Source: Spinacia oleracea
Lineage: Eukaryota > Streptophyta > Magnoliopsida > Caryophyllales > Amaranthaceae
DNA: 64,000 nucleotides
Reading direction: 5' to 3'
Assembly (NCBI RefSeq): GCF_020520425.1
Contig: NC_079490.1
Location: 1,302,001-1,366,000 of the forward strand
Below are positions 51,897 through 62,120 of this stretch, in pieces. Both the position numbers and the translations under genes were made by a program. Every line of letters starts with the position of its first letter. Position 1 is the first letter of the stretch. A model generated the notes under the pieces. It made no database searches and was not told where the DNA came from. It saw only the letters and a list, made by a program, of their open reading frames with translations.

Positions 51897-53840
51897 CTCT
51901 CTTTGGCCCTTTTCTTGTGTATGTTACCGTTTTCGGAGGGCGCCGCCAATCCATTACACAAAAGAGCAGCTTCAATAGGGCAGTTTGCTTTAATGACTTC
52001 AGAGCTGCATCCACCATGTGAAGTGGTTTCTCATTTTTGCAAGGTGGGTGCCTCTACTTCTCTTATATTTTCTTGTAGCAGTGACTTTCCGTTTCCTCTC
52101 CTTGCATAGATCTGAAACACTTGAGGGCTGTGTTGAGGTATTGCATCCTCTATCTGGTATTGGTATAAGTTGTCACATTGATTCAAACATACTTATCTAA
52201 CTAAAGATTCAGCATAACTTTACTAAAATTTAATCTTTAAAATTGTTATCCTCTCATTCTCTTCACCACTCCATGTGATAAAATTGTTTGTGGTGTGACA
52301 TTAGAACCCATATGGATGGAGGGAGTAGTGTTACTAAAAATGTTGTGGTATTGACAATCTTAGAGTCGAGTATATTCTTGTTGAAACAAGAGTATGGACA
52401 TTTTTTTTCCTCACAGCTACGGTGATTGAATTCAGTGAAACGAAATAACAAGCCCTATTGAATCATGATTGTTCAGTTCCTACCGTATCATATCAAGTCT
52501 GTTTATAAAATTTCTAGTGTAATGAGATTATGTTAGGATTATAAACAAGTTAAGGGAATATGGTTTTAGCCAAGTGGATAGTTGATTTTCTGTTTTTAAA
52601 ACCGCTTGTTCCCTGTAATGCTGTAACCATATTCACCTGAATCTGTTAGAACTTTGGTCAAATACAAAAAAATAGCTCAAGTTATCCTCTCAATTTGTCC
52701 TTCCCTCCTTTATTTAATAACTCGATGAAGACTTATTTTGGCTTCTAGTTTTACATTCTAAACTTTATATGGATGGTTTCAATTGTGTAAGACTATGCAG
52801 TTTCTTTTCGGTTTCCCAATTTCTTACATCAAGTCTTTCCTAATGTTTGTCTTTTTTGATTGAATTACGTATGATTGCAGTGCATTGTGAAACATCTTTG
52901 TATGACAAAGGAATTCCTTTCAAATTTTCAGTTCACTCTTGGCCAAGGTTTTTACCTTTTTCTACCCTTCTTGATTTATTTTACCTTTTCAAGATATATA
53001 CGTACGTGCTTTGTTTTTACTACAAACTGGCTCCTTTTTGCATTGAAACTGAACCTCTGGTCAATTAGCTGCAGAGCAGTTTTATCTGCAAATATTTAGT
53101 TCAAATATCCAACACCAAATTAGGCCATTTGTTCGAGTGTTGTGTTTTTGCTCTGATTGTTGAGCGTTAGCATACTAGGATATCTCTTGGTTGTCACATT
53201 TTTAGTCTTATTTAGTCTAAATTTACTGTAAACTTAATCAATTTACATATGATGAAACCTAAAACTAATTCTGTGCTTTTCATTTCCTGATGAAATTTCT
53301 AGCAGAGGTCTAGTGTGTGTGTGAGTATAATTGAGAGCATTTGTAGAGCTTTTAGGGTGATATTAAGAGCACTATCTCCAATCATCTCTGCTTCCACTTG
53401 CTGTAAGGGCATACCAAAACTATTTTTTAACCATAAATTATTATGCTAAACAATCCATACAAGTATATTTAATTTGTATATCCTTGCCCCTTGCCAGACA
53501 TAATTTGCACTTGGAAAGTAGTTGGTAAATTAACCAGCAAATTGGTTCTTCTAGCTGCTTATATACAACATACTCTGCATCAATTGATGCAAGCATAACA
53601 AGTCTCTTGCTATACATGGAATGTATTCTAATTTGTCGAAAATGTATATTTGCTTGATAGTTGGCTGTACATCTTGTTTGAGTGTATTTTGGGTTCATTC
53701 TCGCTCCTCACTGTGCAAAATCTTTACTAATTGTTTCTTATATCTTTTGTTCATTACAGGTAGAGGAAATATGTAAGAAGATATTGATGATGTTAGAGAA
53801 AGATGGTGCCCTGCTTTCCATTTGAGTACTTAGTGTTTAT
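51897..53840 (+). other. Non-coding DNA with exon-like segments
   Basis: Two stretches look exon-like. 52879-52948 follows 'gattgcag' and is open in two frames (one gives HCETSLYDKGIPFKFSVHSW). 53761-53825 follows 'gttcattacag' and reads VEEICKKILMMLEKDGALLS then a stop. They do not join in frame with each other. They could be the end of a host gene whose other exons are hidden or lost. I do not recognise the protein. Everything else here is AT-rich without features. Confidence 0.25.
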
Positions 53841-55039
53841 TTGAGTAGTTAGTTGAAAAATTAGATATCACCGTGTACCAATGTACCATTAATACTTGAA
53901 ATTGCATGATACTCATTTTACACAATTGATTGGTTTATAAGTAATTTTTTGAGATGTATATTTTGTGTGATTATAGGTCATCTAAATGAATAGGGTGATT
54001 GCAGGAAACGGGACCAAAAAAAGGTTGGGGGTATTTGTACCTCTTTTGTTACTCGGTTTTTTTGACATTATTTGTAATGCTTGTTATTACAAAATGCGTG
54101 TTATTAACAACCGGCACTCTTTTTCCAATACAAATACTATCTCAAAACATTTAAATTTAAGGTGGGTGTTTGCTAGAAGCCTATTTTTGCACCACGGCCA
54201 CAATTCCACGGTTCCACCGCGACATCTTTGCCCATAAATTCCAATACGAAGCATTATAAATTTGCCAAAAAAAACAACCGAAATATGTTGTCATCTACGT
54301 GGTATAAATTTCGACAGTAATTCCCTTGTAACTTGGACCACCCAATCAATTTGGGATTGTTATTTATACCCTATCTAATCAATTACTTCAACTACCCACA
54401 AGTTCAAATCATCAGATAAGCACATATGTTCTTTTGTTTATACACATGTTCTTTTTGAGCATCATGCTCACTGTGCACCATGTTCCATTGTCCACGGATT
54501 AGCCAAGTATTAAAATACAAATAACGGAATAACATAAAAAGAAGTAGAGAGATCTTTATATTCTAAATTGTTACAAGTAGATATCACACATAAGTAGAGA
54601 TCATGGCAATTAATGTATAACTTAAAAGATTATTCTTTTAATAACAAAAAGTTGTTCTTGAAAAACCTCTCCCTTAGTTCGGGCTTCTTTGAGTTTTTTT
54701 TTATTCTTGTAGGCCGTATCTCATGCCGAGTACTCGTACATTCCCTCTTTCCTTCTTCCAAGAGCACATCCCTAAGAAATGAAAGCAACAAAATAATCAC
54801 TAACATTAACAAAAGTCACCCTTGACCTAGAGCAACCACTATAGAGTACCCCAAACCTTAGTTCAAATAGACCTTAGATAAACCTTTATCTAAGACACCC
54901 AATTTCTTTTTATTTTTAACATGATATCTAGCGCATTTCAATACAGAGTGGGACCTATTTAGTAGGTCCAACTCGATATTTAGCGCATTTCAATCCACAC
55001 CATGGTTATGGCCATCCCTACAACTCGATGTAAACAGTG
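53841..55039. other. Intergenic DNA
   Basis: No gene is seen. 'tagcgcatttcaat' occurs twice, 51 bp apart (about 54929 and 54980). The small open frames near 54.6 kb overlap on both strands and are not called. Confidence 0.4.
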
Positions 55040-56110
55040 TTAGTTGTACATGGCAGCACTTTTACAAGTCCTATCAGCAGATGTAGGGTAAATCCACTCC
55101 AAACAGTCTAAATCATACAAGTATTTCATTTTCAGCCACCCAGCTTTAGTGGAAAGATATCTGCTTCAAAATGGCCAGTCCCAAAAATCATAACAAAAAA
55201 AATAAAAAGATGAAGTTGACTGCCACTTAAGGTATAGTAACAGAAGAAGCAAGGTGCTAAAACAGGGGAAATTAATGTCTTATCGTACAAGTACGAGTCA
55301 AGAATAGGAACGAACATATCTATCAATAAGATGTTTTACCTTACCCTTAGACAGCCTCACAGCCAGTCGATTTCCATCCAGGATGTCGGTTCCAAGTATT
55401 GAATACCACCAACTCAGGATCAGAAATTTGTTTAGCAACCTGTCATAGATGTAAAACGGTGTCAATTTTGTACTAAAGTACAAACTTGTAAGGAATAACT
55501 AAATAACACTAACATAAACAGGAATACAGGATAGAAAGAAACACGTGAAGTTTCTGAATTCATTACATTATGTTATGTGGATTCTTTTGCAAGTATGACC
55601 AAACTTGAAAGGAAAACAGACTAGAGAGGAAGCTTTAGTGATTGATGTTGGCACAAGTTGTTGCGAACCTCAAGTGTGCCATCCAATTCCTTACAAGTAA
55701 ACATCTGGTGTGGTCCCACTCTGTAAATATAAAATACAAAGTGCTTATTTTGTTATCCCGTAGGTAGTTTATAACCAACAAACTTTCTGCCTTTTAAACT
55801 GATGGCTTACTAAAAATTCAACAAAATCCTGAACCAACAATCAGCAAATCTTTTCACAAATCTAAAGAAATGGATGGAAAATAATACAAGGTAAATAACA
55901 CACGGCACAACAGAGTTTAGAATCTCAGTACACTCAATGCAGTCACAACGTTTAGGACAATTAAAATGCGTTGAAAGCTTTAAGCTCACCTGCCACAGCA
56001 CCTAGACCTAGACCTTGACCTGTAATGTGAACAAGACCAGTATCTAGGATGAGACACATCTTTCTTCCCAAGGTGACGGAGATATAGTATCCAGCAAATA
56101 AGATAAACTT
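55040..56110 (-). pseudogene. Exon-like pieces of an unidentified minus-strand gene
   Basis: Four minus-strand segments have splice-like borders and protein-like frames. (a) ~56110-55990 ends in CAG|GTGAGC and reads RHLGKKDVSHPRYW, then HYRSRSRSRCCG. (b) 55720-55621 follows 'atatttacag', continues in phase from (a), reads VGPHQMFTCKELDGTLEVRN and ends in a stop. (c) 55439-55345 follows 'atctatgacag' and reads VAKQISDPELVVFNTWNRHP, then a stop near the donor. (d) ~55169-55040 reads WLKMKYLYDLDCLEWIYPTS and ends in a stop. Three separate stops argue against one intact gene. I do not recognise the protein; no function is proposed. Confidence 0.28.
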
Positions 56111-56285
56111 AAGTAAAAGAAAACAGAAGCTGGAGACTGACATACAACATGGACAAACCTAACAACGGTGAAGAAAAACACTTAAGAAGTTAATCTGAAC
56201 TTAAGACTACACCAGTTTCACAACGAAAACCCATCTCAAGCCTTCAGATTCACATCAGAGCAGCTCAGCCTATAGCTACAAAAGC

Positions 56286-56580
56286 TCAGTGGCTTACAGA
56301 TTTACAAGTCTTTGCAAGTTTTCCATTAACTGGAATTTGACCACTCAACTGATTGTAGCTGAGATCTACACGAAAGAGATACGGTAATATTACCATGTTT
56401 CAATTAGTGTTTTAACTTGTAATTAACAGAGTAGGACTTTTACAATTTATATCACGATGTACATCAACATATACAAGTTATCAACTTTAATTCATGGCAG
56501 ACAGTCAGACAGATGCCAAAAATCAGATAAGCTTCAATTTGCCAAGGTTCCAATAAAATCTGGGATTGAACCAGTAATTT
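56286..56580 (-). pseudogene. Leucine-rich-repeat protein remnant
   Basis: Minus strand 56575-56532 reads LTGSIPDFIGTLAN before a stop. 56365-56286, after the acceptor 'ctttcgtgtag', reads DLSYNQLSGQIPVNGKLAKT followed by a stop. Both carry the plant-type extracellular LRR signature (LxGxIP, LDLSYN). Receptor-like proteins and polygalacturonase inhibitors use this repeat; too little remains to tell which. The frame between the two pieces is broken. Confidence 0.6.
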
Positions 56581-57381
56581 AGGAGTTCCTAAGTACCCTG
56601 AACACACATTTTAAAAAAGGGTGAAATCAATTTGATGTGCTTAACTTAGTTCTTAATTGAATAAATAAACAAATAAAAAAGAACCTTAATTAACTATCAT
56701 AGTGGTGTTAATTGCGTGAGCTTATCCTAAGACTAACAGTAACGCAATAAATTAGGGGGCAATGTTTATTTATCTACCTACATTATTAGGAAGAAAATTT
56801 CTCATACGTTAGCATTGAACTAGGATGAATGAGTGTTTTGTTTTTTATTAAATTATTTAGAAAATGTATAGTGGTGGTGGAGGACGGAGGGGGGGGGGGT
56901 GTTATTAAGAGAGTCCAGCTAGTGGCATATGGGGATTGGGGAAGCAAAATATGGAAGAGCAATGTGTACAGCTAAGTGGAGGATAAGCATGTTTTTGAAG
57001 GATATATCGTGAAAGACACATGCACCCGGAATTATAAGGCTGAGTAAAGGCAAAATTGTAAATTAGCTTGCAATTTCCACTTGAACCGGGGAGTAAAGCG
57101 TCCACCCATTATATAATCACAACATAAACCCACCAACTCCCACTTCGAATGTTAATTTATTTATGGATTGATGATATGTGAAAGTTAGGAATGAGAGGTA
57201 AGAAATGAGTTGTATGGATGAGTAGAATGTATAAATGAGTCAAATGAGAGGTGGAAGTGGTGTGTGAATGGAATAAAATTGCTTATAATTGTGTGTGTAA
57301 ATTTAAGACGGATGTTGTGTGTATGATGAAATACTTACAAATTCAGGATTGTTGTATATTTCATACTTATTTCTTTTGTAG
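56581..57381. other. Non-coding DNA ending in a splice acceptor-like site
   Basis: AT-rich with a G-run at 56889-56900. 'atttcttttgtag' at 57369-57381 directly precedes the ATG of the next frame and resembles an intron end. Confidence 0.35.
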
Positions 57382-58053
57382 ATGGCTAGCAGGAGGAATG
57401 ACGACAACAGTGGAGTGGGAAGTTACGAAAGTAGTAACATGCCTCATGGGAAACCAACACCTAAGTTCCTAACACCAGATACCTACCGTGCGGGCGAGGG
57501 TGATGTTATTGGAGAGCATATGAGGTCTGTGGTAGAGATGATTAACAAGTATAACAGGGAAATGCGGCCCTTTGATGTGACAAACCCTTACAAGAAAGAG
57601 GCAGCTAAGTGTGCTTGTCTATTAAAGTCCTCATCAATCACGGGACGATGGAAACAGTTTCAGTAAAAGCTACTATTGGACCCATCCAAAGCAAATACGG
57701 GATATAAGGATCATGACGAAGTGGAATTCAGGGGTGTCAGATTGAAGATTTTAGGAAAGAGAGGTTTTTGTTGAGTGTGATGAAGAGAAAGAGAGAGAAG
57801 CAAGAAAAGCAAGGAATAGTACTGATAGAGCCGCATATAGAAGGCAGTTTGACAGGAAATACTCTAGTAGAGTTATGTTAGGAGGAGTAGGGAATGGAAG
57901 GTCAGGTTCTTCTTCTTCTAAACCGCGTAGTGCTAGTTCTACCATAAGCTCAGTAGAGGATCGGGTAAACTTAGACCCGGACTGCGAACCTGAACCCACG
58001 CCGAAGAGTAGTTTCGACAGTGGCTATGCTCGTGATCCTTACAGGGTAGACTA
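57382..58053 (+). pseudogene. Unidentified frameshifted reading frame
   Basis: 57382-57666 is a 94-codon frame (MASRRNDDNSGVGSYESS, then FLTPDTYRAGEGDVIGEH, then MRPFDVTNPYKKEAAKCA) ending in TAA. After a gap with stops, another frame reopens at about 57770 and runs about 95 codons to a TAG at 58051-58053: a basic/acidic part (CDEEKEREARKARNSTDRAA), then a Ser-rich tail (SGSSSSKPRSASSTISSVED). The two together look like one decayed protein gene of about 220 residues. A splice acceptor-like site precedes the ATG. It ends just before the repeated segment of the gypsy copies. I know no family for it; a capsid-like or host-derived frame carried by the neighbouring element is possible. Confidence 0.4.
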
Positions 58054-58069
58054 GCATATATAGGCGTTA

Positions 58070-58300
58070 GCCTTTCCGTAGTCACTGTATAATGTAATTT
58101 AAATTATATTTTCATTTTCTTTTCATTTGGAGTTGTTGTTATTAGAACCTATGTGTAAATGGTAGGTCCTTATGTAATTTGTAGGTTTATGTGAACTTTT
58201 ACGTGATTTGCAAACTCCATGTAATCTGTGTAAATGTGAGTAACTATGCCATTATATCTTTATGAATCCTTTTGAGTTTAAAGTAAGTTAAATCTTTTAA
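58070..58300 (+). repeat. Repeated segment A (LTR-like), copy 1
   Basis: 'tgtataatgtaatttaaatt', 'tgtgtaaatggtaggtcctt' and 'gagtaactatgccattatat' recur in the same order at 61893-62120. Its position before gag in both copies fits an LTR, but TG..CA borders and a primer-binding site are not evident. Confidence 0.7.
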
Positions 58301-61300
58301 GAAATTGAGCAGTGGAAATGACACCCAAGCAAAACCACCGCGGCGGAATAATCAAATGTTGCGGAGGAAAGATTTAAACTCCCAGAGGCCATGAATGCCA
58401 GGTTGTTGGCAATTCTACATGGAACCAAGATAAGCAGGACGAGGAAGCTAAATTTGCAAGCGACTGGCAGCCCAATTAGCCACTCACTTAGATGGGAAAA
58501 TGGACCCCGTCAAATTTGATAATTGAATCTCATATATGGAAAAACTCTTAGATTGTGCAGATTGCCTAGCAGAGTTACAAGTTAAATAGGCTTCACTTTA
58601 TAAGGAAGGACAAGCAGGCATGTGGTAGCGCACAATGAAGGAAGTTGTAGCACAACTTGGTTTCACATGGGAGAAATTCTTGGAGAATTTGGGAGAAAGG
58701 TTCTACCCTCCGCCTTTGCAGAGAAGAATGGAAAACGAGTTCTTATTCCTCCGACAAGGGGGCATGACTGTAACAGAATATGAAGCAAAATTTATGAAAT
58801 TGTCGCGATTTGCTCCTGATTTCATGAGTACGGCGAGATGAGGATGATGAGATTCTTAAAAGAATTGAACATCAAGTATCAGAAGAGAGTGGGGCATTAG
58901 ATCACCTTCCAGGAATTGTACGATCGAGCCTTGGAGCAAGAAAGAATTGACCATAGGCAAGAAAAAGTGAGTCAGGAGAATAAGAGTAAGATGATAGAAG
59001 CAAGAGCCTCCAATAGTATCGAATGTGGCTGAGGCGAATGGTGTGCCTCGTTATCAAAGAACTCAATACCCTCGAGAAGAGAAGTGTGGGAAGTGTGGAG
59101 TCTACCATCATGGAAGGAATTGTGAGGGACAATTATTGCTTCACATGTAAAAAGGTAGGACATGTGCTTAAAGAAGGTCCACAGGGTAACAAGAATTTTC
59201 AAGTAAGGTCAAGCGGCAAACACAGGAAGATCTATGGAAAGAAACTCTAAGGGGAACGTACGGATTTCAAGCTCGAGGTGGTAGAGGAGGTTAACTGAAG
59301 GCCAATTAAAAGGTGGCAGAGGTGACTACAATGCAGGCCAGAGGACGGGGACATTCTCAATTCACGGCGAGGAGTTGGAGGAGCCGGCGCCTCGTACTTA
59401 AGAAGGTAGCATAACCCCTGGAATATTTATTTATTATGTATTATTTTATTCAGGAGCAACACACTCTTTTGTTTCTTGTTCTTTTGTGAAGAAATTAGTT
59501 TCAGTACCTGGTACATCCATCAATTATAATAGATATGGACCATATGGTAGTAGTATGTAAACCAGACGAAAATTCAATTAGATGTCACCAAATACTTGAA
59601 GAATGTTTAATAAAGATAGAAGGACCGACTCTAAAAGTAGACTTGATATCGCTTAACTTAGATACTTATGATATGATCCTGGGATGGATTGGTTAACTAA
59701 ACATAAGGCTAAGATGGTTAGCCTGAAAAAACCACAAGGATTTAAGATTTCGTACCAGGAAGTTGACAGAGGCAGGGAGAAAGGTCAAAGTCTTGTGTTA
59801 GAGCGCCATGGAGATGGCACTATCAGATTGAAAAGATACCAATAATAAGGGAGTTTCCTAATGTCTTTCCTAAGGAATATCTTGCCCCCACGAAAAGTGG
59901 TATACTTACATATAGACTTAATACCTAAAGCTACCCCTTGTCGGATGGAACCTTCAGAGATGACCAATTTGAAAAAAAATCAACTAGATGAACAACTAGG
60001 AAAAGGATACATAAGATCAAGTGTTTCCCAATGGGTACACCTGTATTATTCGTTAAGAAAAAGGATGGGATAATCAGGTTGTGCATTGACTATAAGGAAA
60101 ATAAGAATACTATTAGGATTTGGGAACAGGTACCCACTACCTAGAATTGATGATCTGTTTGATCAGTTAAGGGAAGCAAGTGTGTTTTCAAAGATAGATT
60201 TAACGTCAGGGTTTCACCAAATGCGAATCGTAGAGGAAGACATACCAAAGATGGCTTTCAGAACAAGGTATGGGCAGTATGAGTTTGTAGTTATGCCATT
60301 TGGGTTATTGCATCGGCTGCGTTTATGGACCTCAGGCAAAGATATTTCAAGCCGTACTTGGGTCAGTTTGTGGTGATTTTCATCAATGACATCTTGATAT
60401 ACTCGGAGAATAACCAAAAGCATAAAGAGCATCTGAGAACCACATTGTGTGTTCCTGTGGGAAACCAAGTTGTACACAAAGTTGAGTATATGTGAGTTTT
60501 GGCTAGAGGAATAAAAATAGAGCATATTGTATCACGAGAAGGAATATATGTAGACCCATAAAAGATTAAGGCCGTCAAGGAATAGCCCATAGGCCCCATA
60601 CCAGCAAATGTCTCAAAAGTGAGGAGTTTTATGGGACTAGCAGGATATTATAGAAAATTTGTCGGGGACTTCTCTAAGATAGCTTCCCCAATAACTAACC
60701 TGATCAAAAAAAGTACGAAGTACCAATGGACAGAAAAATGTGAAGAAGCTTTACGACAGCTGAAGAAGAAATTAACTAGTGCCCCAATTCTGGTCCTCTG
60801 GTGCTACCCTCTAGAAGCGAAGTGTATAGTGATGCGTCACAAGAAAGGTCAGGGTGTGTAATGATGCAAAGAGGCAAAGGGATCGCTTATGCTTCTCGAC
60901 AGTTACGACCCACGAAAAGAATTATCATGTCCGTGATTTAGAACACGCTGGAGTCGTGTTTACTCTTAAGATATGGCGTCATTATCTATATGGTGTTGTA
61001 AAATACACAGACCATAAAAGTTTGAAGTATATTAAAGATGGCTAGAGTTAATCAAAGATTATGACATGGACATTCAGTATCACCCCGGAAAGGCAAAAAA
61101 AAAAGTAGCAGATGCATTAAGTAGAAGACCATGAAGAGAGATAAACTCATCCATGGCGGTGCCCCATGAGATTTATGAAGACATGCGGAAGCTAGAATTG
61201 CAAGTGGTCACAAGGGGAGAATTGCAGGGTCAACTAAATGTGATTGATGTTCATCCAACATTGTTCAAAGAAATTAAGGATCAACAAACACATGCTGAAT

Positions 61301-61890
61301 TATAGAGTGAAATACGGAGAAGAATGGAACGGCAAAAACTAAGAAGAACAGAACGGAGAGAACAGAGTTTAAGAAACACAAATATTATAATATAAGGATA
61401 AACGGTATGTGGTGTACTGGTGTATTTAAAGAAAGGATCTTGAAAGAAGCATATAATAGTTTGTACTCTATACACCCCAGCAGAGACAAGATGACCCAAG
61501 ATGTGAGGAAACTCTTTTGGTGGAAAGGAATGAAAAGGGATGTGTCCCATTACGTAGCACGATGTTTGTCATGCCAGAAGATAATGTTTGAAAGAGGAAA
61601 GACGCCGGGAGAACTTCAATCCTTAGAGATCGTCAGATCCCCAAGTGGAAGTGGGAATCGATATCAATGGATTTTGTGGTACGCTGCCTAAGGTCAAGGT
61701 GGGAAAATGATTTATTATGGGTAATAGTGGATAGCTTGACTAAGACGAGTTGATTTATTCCAATGAGAGTGACATGGAACACGAAACAGTTAGCACGCAG
61801 ATGGAGCAGACAATCCAGGCACTGGAAGATATGTTATGTGCGTGCGTAAAGGAAATCAAGGGATCTTAGGAAGACAAGTTATCGTTGATA
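58070..61890 (+). mobile_element. Decayed Ty3/gypsy element, copy 1
   Basis: Order on the plus strand: an LTR-like repeated segment (58070-58300), gag (58635-58841, FTWEKFLENLGERFYPPPLQ), zinc knuckle (CFTCKKVGHVLKEG, 59140-59180), protease (~59445-59510, SGATHSFVSCSF), RT (59861-60376, [15 protein letters not shown]), RNase H (60619-61045) and integrase zinc part (61407-61560). The zinc knuckle lacks its last Cys (Gly instead), and the protease has Tyr where the catalytic Asp belongs. The integrase core is mostly deleted: the frame jumps from the N-terminal core to a MEQTIQALEDML-type C-terminal block near 61800. Stops and frameshifts are frequent throughout. Confidence 0.82.
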
Positions 61891-61892
61891 GT

Positions 61893-62120
61893 GTTTTCGT
61901 AGTCATTGTACAATGTAATTTAAATTCTATTTTCATTTTCTTTTTTAATAGGAGTTGGTGTTATTAGTACCTGTGTGTAAATGGTAGGTCCTTATGTAAT
62001 TTATAGGTTTATGTGAACTTTTACATGATTTGCAAACTCCGTGTAATCTATGTAAATGTGAGTAACTATGCCATTATATTTTTATGAATCCTTTGAGTTT
62101 AAAGTAAGTTAAATCTTTAA
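61893..62120 (+). repeat. Repeated segment A (LTR-like), copy 2
   Basis: It begins 'tagtcattgtacaatgtaat' directly after the broken integrase C-terminus of copy 1. It matches 58078-58300 closely, with a few substitutions and small indels. Confidence 0.7.
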
